Positions 31,799 to 38,436 of a stretch of DNA of 42,619 nt are shown piece after piece. Origin of the DNA: Mangrovactinospora gilvigrisea (GTDB lineage: Bacteria > Actinomycetota > Actinomycetes > Streptomycetales > Streptomycetaceae). The stretch covers positions 1-42,619 of the forward strand of contig NZ_MLCF01000132.1 in the NCBI RefSeq assembly GCF_001879105.1, in the 5' to 3' direction. Positions within the stretch are counted from its first letter, which is position 1. The number at the start of each line of letters is the position of its first letter. The position numbers and the translations under genes were made by a program. The notes under the pieces were generated by a model that saw nothing but the letters and a program-made list of their open reading frames with translations, was not told where the DNA came from and did no database searches.

Positions 31799-33052
31799 GT
31801 GCCGGAAGCCACCGGGTCGTTCGGACGGGAGCTGCGTGAGCGGCGTGTCCGTGCAGGGCTCTCACTGCAAGGCCTCGCCGACCTCGTCCACTACAGCAAG
31901 GGCCAGTTGAGCAAGGTCGAGCGCGGCCGGCAGCGGCCGTCACGCGAACTGGCCGGACTGTGCGACGAACGGCTCGGCGCCGGCGGCGCACTGGTCCGGC
32001 TCGCCGCCGATGGGACGGCGGGGGAGGGGATAGATATGGACCGGGACCGACGGCAGCTGATGGTGGCGGGGATCGCCGCGGCGCTGGCGCCGGGGAACGA
32101 GCTGGTCGCGTTTCCCCAGCTGCTGCCGCACCTCGCACCGCCGCGACCGGTGGACGGCCGCGCCGGGGGCGGTGCGTTCCTGGAGAGTTCCCGCGCGCTG
32201 CTCCTCGGGCTGCGGGCGATGGGTCAGGTGTCCGCGCCGGCGCAGGTCATCCCGACGGCAGCCGCCCATGCACGCACCTTGCTGCTGGCGACCGCGGACG
32301 CCTCCGGACGGGACCGCGCCGAGCTGCTCCGCCTTGCCTCCCGGTTCACCGAGTACGTCGGCTGGCTGGCGCAGGAGCAGGGCGACGACCGCACCGCCTT
32401 GGCGTGGACCGCCCGCGCGGTCGAGCTGGCCAGGGCCGCGGGCGACCGCGACCTGGCGGCCTATGCACTGATACGCGATGCCCTGGTTGCGCTCTACCGC
32501 AACGACGCCGCCCGGACCGTCGCCGCGGCGCGGCGTGCCCAGGCCGACGGTGTCCCCGTGCACATTTGCCGGCAGGCTGCGCAGCGCGAGGCCCAGGGCC
32601 ATGCGCTGGCCGGGGACGCCGCAGCCGCCCTCGACTGCCTCGACCGGGCGCGGGACCTGACGGAGCATCCGGCAGGCCGGGCCTCCGAACCTGTGCTCGG
32701 CTCGATGCACGTCCCGGACCCCGTCGCCGCCGCGACCGGCTGGTGCCTCTACGATCTCGGCCGGCCCGCCGAGGCCGCCGCGATACTCGACGCCCAGACC
32801 GCCGCGATGCCCGGGGCCGCCCTCCGCGCCCGCGCGCGGTTCGGAGTCCGGGCCGCGCTGGCCCATGCGGCGGCCGGCGAGGTGGAGCGGGCCTGCGCCG
32901 GTGTGGCGCCGCTGCTGCCCACCCTCGCGGCCACCGGCTCCGCGACCGTCGCCGTCGATGTGCGGGCGCTCGCCCGCACGCTTGCCCGGCATCCGCGCAA
33001 CGCCGAGGTGCGCCGGCTCCTCCCGGAACTGACCACCCTTCATCTTCCGTAG
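31799..33052 (+). CDS. XRE-family helix-turn-helix protein with TPR-like C-terminal region
   Basis: A 417-residue regulator. Residues about 7-60 are an XRE helix-turn-helix (FGRELRERRVRAGLSLQGLADLVHYSKGQLSKVERGRQRP). The remainder is all-helical with TPR-like pairs (WLAQEQGDDRTALAWTARAVELARAAGD, then GHALAGDAAAALDCLDRARDL). This is a common Streptomyces architecture in which the helical part may bind a peptide or partner protein. GTG 31799 has CGGAGG at 31788-31793; a TTG at 31721 would add 26 residues. It sits 80 bases before the TIR operon on the same strand and may control it. It could also be an unrelated neighbour. Confidence 0.88.
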   Translation: MPEATGSFGRELRERRVRAGLSLQGLADLVHYSKGQLSKVERGRQRPSRELAGLCDERLGAGGALVRLAADGTAGEGIDMDRDRRQLMVAGIAAALAPGNELVAFPQLLPHLAPPRPVDGRAGGGAFLESSRALLLGLRAMGQVSAPAQVIPTAAAHARTLLLATADASGRDRAELLRLASRFTEYVGWLAQEQGDDRTALAWTARAVELARAAGDRDLAAYALIRDALVALYRNDAARTVAAARRAQADGVPVHICRQAAQREAQGHALAGDAAAALDCLDRARDLTEHPAGRASEPVLGSMHVPDPVAAATGWCLYDLGRPAEAAAILDAQTAAMPGAALRARARFGVRAALAHAAAGEVERACAGVAPLLPTLAATGSATVAVDVRALARTLARHPRNAEVRRLLPELTTLHLP

Positions 33053-33132
33053 CGGCGGCGCTGATTCCGCGCCCGCCACCACCGAGCCCTCATGTCCTGT
33101 TCCTCGACCACGCACAAAGGGGAGACCTCGCC

Positions 33133-33819
33133 GTGTCGCATGTCTTCATCAACTACCGCACCGGCAACTCGGACGAGACCGCGGTCCTGCTCCGTCGTGA
33201 ACTCGGCAGGCGCTTCGGCGACCAGCAGATCTTCTGCGCCGCCGTGGACCTGCCGGCCGGGCAGCCGTTCCCCGCCGAGCTGCGCCGGGCGCTGCGGCGC
33301 AGCGAGGTGCTGCTCGTCGTCATCGGCCCCGACTGGTCGACGGACCCGCGGCTGAGGGAGCGCGACGACTGGGTCCGGCAGGAGATCCGGCTCGCGCTCG
33401 GCAACGGTATGGCTGTCCTTCCCGTCCTGGTGGGGCGGCGGACGGAGCGGCTGCGCGCCGCCGATTTGCCGCGGGACATCGCGGTCGTCGCCGAGCACAA
33501 CTCCGTGGTCTACGACACCCACTCCGATTCCGACGACATCCGCCGCCTCGGCGACGCGCTGGTCGACCTCGACCCCGAACTGGGCGGCTTCGACACCCAG
33601 CCGGCGGAGGGGGAGGTGGAGGGCGGCGTGCCGCCGCTCACCGCAGGGACGTCCAGCATCGGCGGTGACGTCCGGAACTCCTCGGTGATGCAGACCGGGA
33701 ACATCCACGGCAACAACGGGGCCATCGTCAACGGGCCGATCAAGGGCCAGCTGCACACCGGCCGCGGTGATGTCCACGTCCACGGACTGCCCGACGGCAG
33801 GCGGGAGGGGAGGCGTTGA
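33133..33819 (+). CDS. TIR-domain protein with C-terminal amyloid-signalling-like motif
   Basis: A 228-residue protein. Residues 2 to about 145 are a TIR domain: HVFINYRTGNSDETAVLL, QIFCAAVDLPAGQPFPAELRRALRRSEVLLVVIGPDW (BB loop near Asp39) and RDDWVRQEIRLAL. Glu84, in the W-x-x-x-E position, matches the catalytic Glu of NAD-cleaving TIRs. After an acidic linker, residues 176-193 read IGGDVRNSSVMQTGNIHG. This is nearly repeated at the end of the 85-residue protein at the end of the operon. The tail goes on with Gly/Asn/His-rich sequence (NNGAIVNGPIKGQLHTGRGD). GTG 33133 follows AAAGGGGAG. Probable role: an effector that consumes NAD or makes a signal once oligomerised. Confidence 0.88.
   Translation: MSHVFINYRTGNSDETAVLLRRELGRRFGDQQIFCAAVDLPAGQPFPAELRRALRRSEVLLVVIGPDWSTDPRLRERDDWVRQEIRLALGNGMAVLPVLVGRRTERLRAADLPRDIAVVAEHNSVVYDTHSDSDDIRRLGDALVDLDPELGGFDTQPAEGEVEGGVPPLTAGTSSIGGDVRNSSVMQTGNIHGNNGAIVNGPIKGQLHTGRGDVHVHGLPDGRREGRR
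33658..33711 (+). other. Motif copy 1: RHIM/amyloid-like segment of the TIR protein
   Basis: Encodes residues 176-193 of the TIR protein, IGGDVRNSSVMQTGNIHG. It matches the segment at 37102-37155 at 10 of 18 positions, with conservative changes at several more (S/T, M/V, N/D, I/V). Alternating hydrophobic and Gly/Asn/Gln positions around V-x-Q-x-G are what one expects of a beta-arcade amyloid motif. Confidence 0.7.
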
Positions 33820-35783
33820 GCGACACCTACACCAGTCACTTCGCCGGCCCGACCGGTCCGGTCTTCTCCGGCGAGGGCGACCAGTTCAACCTCTACTTCG
33901 AATTCGTCGGGTTCGACAGGGGAACCGACGAGCCACCTTCCTCGACGGACCGCCCGAGCCCGGGCGGGCTGGCGGCCGGTCAACTCAAGTGGCTGGTCGG
34001 GTGCTTCGTGCCCGGAGCGGGTACCGACGAGGCGCGCAAACGCCTTGCCGACCGGCGCGCCGTCATCCTGGTGGGGGACCCCGGCAGCGGGCGAACGACC
34101 GCCGGGAGGGTGCTCCTCGCCCAGACCGAGGGCGACGGCGCCTACCGTGAACTGCTGGTCGACGAAAGAAGCGACGAGGGATTCCTCCGGATCGACCCGG
34201 GCGACATCGCGGAGGGCGACCGCCTGCTCCTCGATCTCTCCGACGCGGACCAGGCACGATGGAAACAACTCGAGCCGCAGCTCTCACCACTCATCGGGAC
34301 GGTGCAGCAGCACAATGCCCGGATCGCAGTTATTGCACCGCAAAGCCCCCAGCCCGAGTGCTATTCGTTCATGGCCGCAGTGCAGCGTCCCGACGAGCGG
34401 CACGTGCTTCTCCGCCATCTCCGCAAGCACGGGATCGGCCGCCATGTCCAGGATGCGGAGTCGGACGGAGACATCGCGCTTCCCCCCGAGATCGAGGCCT
34501 ACTTCGACCGCCGCCCTCCGATGCGGAGTCTGGCGCATGTGGCCGACCTGATCGTCCGCAACCGGGACAGCGACCCGTGGGCCGACCTGGGCCACTGGTG
34601 CCGCAGTGCGCTGGCCGCCCTCTCCGAACTCCGCGGTCCGGCAGCCGAGCTGACAGCCCGGCTCCGCACCGGGCAGCAGCGAGCGCTGCTGCTCGCCGCC
34701 GCGATGCTGCACGGCTCCCGAGTCGACCATGTGCACCTCGCCGCGGAAAGCCTGCTGGCGACCGTCCGCCATCAGTACGAGCAGGCGCAGCTGCTGGAGC
34801 GCGACGACCTCGCGGCACGGCTGGGGGAGTGCGATGCGGAGGTCGACGCGCAGGGGCGGGTGCGGATGAAGCAATTCGGGCTCGCCTCGGCGATCCGCAG
34901 GCACTTCTGGACGAACGTCCCCGATCTGAGAGCCGACCTGCAGGCCTGGATCGCGGGGCTGGTCGCCGGTGGCGATCTCGATCCAAGTGAACGCACCGGC
35001 CTGGTCGCGCACTTCGCCGACCAGAGCCTCGGCGGCGGCTCCCCCGAGTACCTCGTCGAGCTCGCGAAGGCGTGCTCTGCGGCCGGCCGCGGCAAGCACG
35101 CGGCTCTCGCGCTGGAGTTGGGGCTCCGGGACGACGACCATGCACGGTACTTCCGCCGCGCCGTCTACGACCTGTCCCGGACCGACTCGCTGCCGGAGCG
35201 CATGGTCGGCGTCCTCAGCGGGGTGTGCGCCGAGGTTATCGCCGTCCGCTACCCCGACGAGGCGCTCGTCCGGCTTCACCATCTGACGAGGCGCCATCCC
35301 CGCAACCCCGTGCCGTTCCGCGCGGTGCTGCGACTCGTCGAGGCCGACCGGCGGATGCTCCGGCTCTTCGCCGCCCGGCTGGTCCGGGCGGCCGATGCGG
35401 GCGGCAGCGCCGCCGACTCGGACCTCTTCCTGGCCGTCGCGCCGATCGCGGCCCGGCACCTGTCCGCGGACCGATGCGCCGCCCTGGAGCCGTGCTGGGC
35501 CGCAGCGCTGCGAATCCGGGGGCACCGGGAGTGGGAGGGCCCCGTCATCGCCTGGCTGCGGGCCGCCAACGGCCCCGCGCGGCGTCGCGAAGCTCTGGTC
35601 AGCGCACTGGTGGGAGCCGCCGAGCCCGTCGAGCACGGTCGGCTGTACGGCCTCGCCCGGCGGGTCGGTACCGCCGCTGCGGACGCCGTCTTCCGGAACA
35701 TCGACGTCGTCCAGGGGATGCCCGCCGAAGGTGATGACGCGAATCCCAGAACATCCGAGCCGTCAGGAGCGATGCACCCATGA
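33816..35783 (+). CDS. P-loop ATPase, STAND/sensor-like, with N-terminal glycine-rich motif
   Basis: A 655-residue soluble protein. The first 33 residues (YTSHFAGPTGPVFSGEGDQF, then NLYFEFVGF) form a short Gly/aromatic motif common at the start of actinobacterial ATP-binding proteins next to effector genes. A P-loop follows: VGDPGSGRTT at residues 86-95, where the usual Walker A Lys is Arg93; RLLLDLSDAD at 136-145 is Walker B-like. The C-terminal 400 residues are helical, repeat-like and without a recognised domain. The TTG start overlaps the TIR stop (TTGA) behind GGGAGGGGAGG. Some codons are unusual for this genome (AGA at 34167-34169; GTT ATT GCA near 34328). A sensor/switch role is inferred. 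Confidence 0.82.
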   Translation: MSDTYTSHFAGPTGPVFSGEGDQFNLYFEFVGFDRGTDEPPSSTDRPSPGGLAAGQLKWLVGCFVPGAGTDEARKRLADRRAVILVGDPGSGRTTAGRVLLAQTEGDGAYRELLVDERSDEGFLRIDPGDIAEGDRLLLDLSDADQARWKQLEPQLSPLIGTVQQHNARIAVIAPQSPQPECYSFMAAVQRPDERHVLLRHLRKHGIGRHVQDAESDGDIALPPEIEAYFDRRPPMRSLAHVADLIVRNRDSDPWADLGHWCRSALAALSELRGPAAELTARLRTGQQRALLLAAAMLHGSRVDHVHLAAESLLATVRHQYEQAQLLERDDLAARLGECDAEVDAQGRVRMKQFGLASAIRRHFWTNVPDLRADLQAWIAGLVAGGDLDPSERTGLVAHFADQSLGGGSPEYLVELAKACSAAGRGKHAALALELGLRDDDHARYFRRAVYDLSRTDSLPERMVGVLSGVCAEVIAVRYPDEALVRLHHLTRRHPRNPVPFRAVLRLVEADRRMLRLFAARLVRAADAGGSAADSDLFLAVAPIAARHLSADRCAALEPCWAAALRIRGHREWEGPVIAWLRAANGPARRREALVSALVGAAEPVEHGRLYGLARRVGTAAADAVFRNIDVVQGMPAEGDDANPRTSEPSGAMHP

Positions 35784-36922
35784 ACGGAAGCCGGACCACG
35801 GTGGCGGTCTTCGTCACCGCCATCTGCGCACTCGTCGCCGTCATCTGCGGTCTCCTCGCCCACTTCGCTCCCTGGACCTGGGGCGCAGCCGGCGTGACGG
35901 CGCTCCTCGTCCCGGTCGTGATCCTGCGCCTGACGGCACCGCGCGCGGCGCTCATCCCGCCCGACCGGCAACTCTGCCCCGACCTGCCCATCCCGCCGCA
36001 GGAGAAGTGGGAGCGTCGCCTGGTGGATGTGCGGCTCGCCAGTGCCTGGGACGACTACGCGTTCCTCTTCTCGGCCACCGTGCAGTGGCGGCCTTTCGAC
36101 GCTGCGCCCGACGACCGTTCCGTCAACCCGGGCGGCATCGCCGTCGGGGAGGTCCTGGCACGGGCACAGCTGATCACCGCGGCCACCGAGCCCGGCGACT
36201 ATGCCCTCGCCCAGCACCAACTCGACGCTGCCCTGGCCCGGATGGAGCCGGACGCCGCCGGATCCGTTGACGCGATGGCGACCGACGTCGTGCTGCGGCT
36301 CGTCGACGCCGACCGCCAGCGCCTGGAGAGCCTCGCGGACGTCCGCAAGAAGGAGGCCGTCTGGGAGCACCGGCGCAAGTACGAGCTCAACCAGCGCGCC
36401 TACCTCGGCGGTGACGTCCTCAAGGACACCGGCAGCGCAGTGGTGTGGTGGCTGGCGCGCAATGAGGACCGGATCGAGAAGGTGGTCGACGACATCGGGC
36501 TGCTCGCCCATCTGACGGCTGCGGCGAACAACGAGGACGTTCCGGAGCGCTTCCGGCATCCGGCCGGACAATCGGACACGCCGGACACATCCGCCAGATG
36601 GGATCCGGCGGCCCCGCCCGGCAGCCACAACGGCTTCTCCCTGCCCGGCTGGGCTGCGGACGGCTTCCGCGGTGCGGCCCGCGACGAGATCGGGGCCGTG
36701 GAGGACCTCTTCGCGTCGTCCGGCTTCGAGCCCGGACACCCGAGTCGCCCGCTTATCGCCCGTCAGATCGCTCAAGCGCTCGCCACCAGCGGAAACGCCG
36801 CGGCAGCCGCACGCATCAGGGAGTACTACGACCCGGATCCCGAACCGAAATCCGAGCCCGGCGCCGATCCGGCCGGCGGTACGCAGGCCGAATCGGGCAC
36901 GACGTACGAGGAGGCACCATGA
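35780..36922 (+). CDS. Two-TM membrane protein with cytoplasmic domain
   Basis: A 380-residue protein. Two adjacent N-terminal spans (VAVFVTAICALVAVICGLLAHF and WGAAGVTALLVPVVILRLTA) are followed by a beta-rich segment (ERRLVDVRLASAWDDYAFLFSATVQWRP). A helical part comes next (ARAQLITAATEPGDYALAQHQLDAALARM, then VRKKEAVWEHRRKYELNQRAYL and TGSAVVWWLARNEDRIEKVVDDIGLLAHL). The C-terminal quarter is Pro/Gly-rich. The arrangement of membrane hairpin, beta domain and charged helix is faintly like SPFH/stomatin proteins, but I do not claim that family. The ATG overlaps the ATPase stop (ATGA). It probably scaffolds the system at the membrane. Confidence 0.75.
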   Translation: MNGSRTTVAVFVTAICALVAVICGLLAHFAPWTWGAAGVTALLVPVVILRLTAPRAALIPPDRQLCPDLPIPPQEKWERRLVDVRLASAWDDYAFLFSATVQWRPFDAAPDDRSVNPGGIAVGEVLARAQLITAATEPGDYALAQHQLDAALARMEPDAAGSVDAMATDVVLRLVDADRQRLESLADVRKKEAVWEHRRKYELNQRAYLGGDVLKDTGSAVVWWLARNEDRIEKVVDDIGLLAHLTAAANNEDVPERFRHPAGQSDTPDTSARWDPAAPPGSHNGFSLPGWAADGFRGAARDEIGAVEDLFASSGFEPGHPSRPLIARQIAQALATSGNAAAAARIREYYDPDPEPKSEPGADPAGGTQAESGTTYEEAP

Positions 36923-37176
36923 CCGGTTGGACCACGGCACTGGCCACGGCGGCCGGTACCACTGCGGTGGGGCTGGCGGTCACCGCAGTGTGGAACCGGC
37001 TGAGGCGCGGTGCGGCCGCGGCGCTCCGCCCGCTCGAGCGCTCCGAACGGGCGGGGCGTCCGGGAACCGAGTCCGAAGCCGGCGGCCGCATCCGGAACGG
37101 GATCGACGGCTCGGTGGACGGCAGCACGGTGGTCCAGGCGGGCGATGTCCATGGTGATGTGCGGGCCCGACGCTGA
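36919..37176 (+). CDS. 85-residue single-TM protein ending in the shared amyloid-like motif
   Basis: A small protein with one membrane span (TALATAAGTTAVGLAVTAVW, residues 6-25), a basic segment (NRLRRGAAAALRPLERSERAGR) that should place the rest in the cytoplasm, and a C-terminal motif IDGSVDGSTVVQAGDVHG at residues 62-79. The motif aligns without gaps to that of the TIR protein, including V-[MV]-Q-[TA]-G-[ND]-[IV]-H-G. The ATG overlaps the previous stop (ATGA) and GAGGAGG lies upstream, so it is clearly translated with the operon. Its design (membrane anchor plus signalling motif, nothing else) suggests a docking or nucleation site for the TIR protein. Confidence 0.8.
   Translation: MTGWTTALATAAGTTAVGLAVTAVWNRLRRGAAAALRPLERSERAGRPGTESEAGGRIRNGIDGSVDGSTVVQAGDVHGDVRARR
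37102..37155 (+). other. Motif copy 2: RHIM/amyloid-like segment of the small TM protein
   Basis: Encodes residues 62-79, IDGSVDGSTVVQAGDVHG, ten identical positions out of 18 with the TIR tail at 33658-33711. The DNA sequences differ at many wobble positions, so the similarity is at protein level and not a recent duplication. Confidence 0.7.
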
Positions 37177-37380
37177 GTCACGATCGCGGTTCCGGGGGCG
37201 GATACGGGCGGGATCACGTTGGGGGGGGCTGGTGTTGCGGCACGTCGGAGGGGGGATGGGACCTATGGCCTCGATCTTGGGGGACGAACGGCTCTGGACC
37301 GGGGGTTCCCGCTCTGCGAAGTCTGATCGCTGGGGGCACAGCACCACACCACCCACAGAACCGCGAGAGGAACCCAGAGG

Positions 37381-37854
37381 ATGCCTAGGAGCGAGCCCGG
37401 CGGCGCCACCCACAGCGACGTCGACGTGCCCGGCGGAGGTCCTGGCCGCAACACGGAGGAGATGGCGCGGGAGGAGGCGCTGCGGCTGCTCGGCAGCGTC
37501 CCGTTCGGGCGGGTGGTCTTCACCCTCCACGCGCTGCCCGCCATCCGTCCCGTCAACCACCTGCTGGAGGACGGCGCGATCCTGATCCGCACCCATGCCG
37601 GGGCCGAGCTGGCGGAGGCCGCCCGGCGCGACGAGGGGCGAGGGACGGTGGTCGCCTACGAGGCGGACAGCCTGGACGCGGAGAGCATGACCGGCTGGAG
37701 CGTGGTGGTCACCGGCTACCTGCGCCCGGTCACCGACCCGGTGGAGGAGGCGCGGCTGCGCGAGCGCCTGCATCCCTGGGTGGACCGGGACATGGACCGG
37801 GCCGTCCGGATCGACCCCGACCTGGTGACCGGCTACCGCCTGCGGCCGCGCTGA
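37381..37854 (+). CDS. Pyridoxamine 5'-phosphate oxidase family FMN-binding protein
   Basis: A 157-residue split-barrel flavoprotein-like domain: EEALRLLGSVPFGRVVFTLHALPAIRPVNHLLEDGAILIRTHAGAEL is the characteristic first half of these small actinobacterial proteins, followed by VVAYEADSLDAESMTGWSVVVTGYLRPV. Members bind FMN, F420 or haem, and most are uncharacterised. The N-terminal 25 residues (Gly/Ser/Pro-rich) are extra. ATG 37381 has AGAGG just upstream. It is separated from the TIR operon by 204 bases in which I see no gene. It may be cotranscribed with the MerR gene 58 bases downstream. Confidence 0.9.
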   Translation: MPRSEPGGATHSDVDVPGGGPGRNTEEMAREEALRLLGSVPFGRVVFTLHALPAIRPVNHLLEDGAILIRTHAGAELAEAARRDEGRGTVVAYEADSLDAESMTGWSVVVTGYLRPVTDPVEEARLRERLHPWVDRDMDRAVRIDPDLVTGYRLRPR

Positions 37855-37912
37855 CCCCACGTCAGGACCCCTGCGCACTACGCTGGAGGGGCGGCGAGGG
37901 GAGGCGGTCGGG

Positions 37913-38356
37913 ATGACCGGCGGGCGGCTGATGGGGATCGAGGAGGTGGCCCGGCGGACGGGCCTGACCGTGCGGGCGGTCCGCCACTACGAGGCCGCCG
38001 GGCTGCTGCCGCCCGACGTCGACGGCCCCGGCCCGCGCGGCTACCGGGACGCCGACGTCGAACGGCTGCGGCTGGCCGCCCGGATGCGTCCGCTCGGCCT
38101 CTGCCTCGCCGATGTGCGGGCGCTGCTGGACCTGCTCGACCGGCTGCCCGGCTTCCCCCGCCAGGGCGGGGACGGCCCGGACGGCGAGTGCGCCGACGTC
38201 GCCGCCCGGCTGCGCCGCCATGCCGACCATGCCGACCTGCGCTGCGCCGACCTGCGCGCCGAGCTGGAGCGCGCCGAGGGCTTCGCCCGCGCGCTGCGCG
38301 AGCACGCCGACCGGGTGGAGCGCGCCTCGGCGGCCCGGAGCACCGCCGCGGGCTGA
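37913..38356 (+). CDS. MerR family transcriptional regulator
   Basis: A 147-residue regulator with an N-terminal MerR helix-turn-helix (MGIEEVARRTGLTVRAVRHYEAAGLLPP, then GPRGYRDADVERLRLAARMRPLGLCLADVRALLDLLD). A coiled-coil dimerisation helix follows (CADVAARLRRHADHADLRCADLRAELERAEGFARALREH). It carries Cys residues in the coiled coil but no classic metal-binding C-terminus. ATG 37913 follows GAGGGGAGG. Start MTGGRLMG; the second Met is possible. The target is unknown; the adjacent flavoprotein and enolase genes are candidates. Confidence 0.92.
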   Translation: MTGGRLMGIEEVARRTGLTVRAVRHYEAAGLLPPDVDGPGPRGYRDADVERLRLAARMRPLGLCLADVRALLDLLDRLPGFPRQGGDGPDGECADVAARLRRHADHADLRCADLRAELERAEGFARALREHADRVERASAARSTAAG

Positions 38357-38436
38357 CGGGTTCCGTGCGGACGGCCCCTTGCGGGCAGGCCGATCCGGCG
38401 ACAACCCTGGTGGTCCGACGTCGCGTTGGAGGAACG

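Noticed and set aside
33133..33567. TIR protein as a plant/animal-type receptor or virulence factor
   Set aside because: No secretion signal or host-contact genes; the operon context fits an internal bacterial system better.
35780..36922. Naming the two-TM protein an SPFH/stomatin
   Set aside because: Only a loose resemblance in layout; no motif that I can point to.
37177..37380. Possible short gene between the TIR operon and the PNPOx gene (ATG near 37256)
   Set aside because: The frame runs into the PNPOx gene in another register and has no conserved features.
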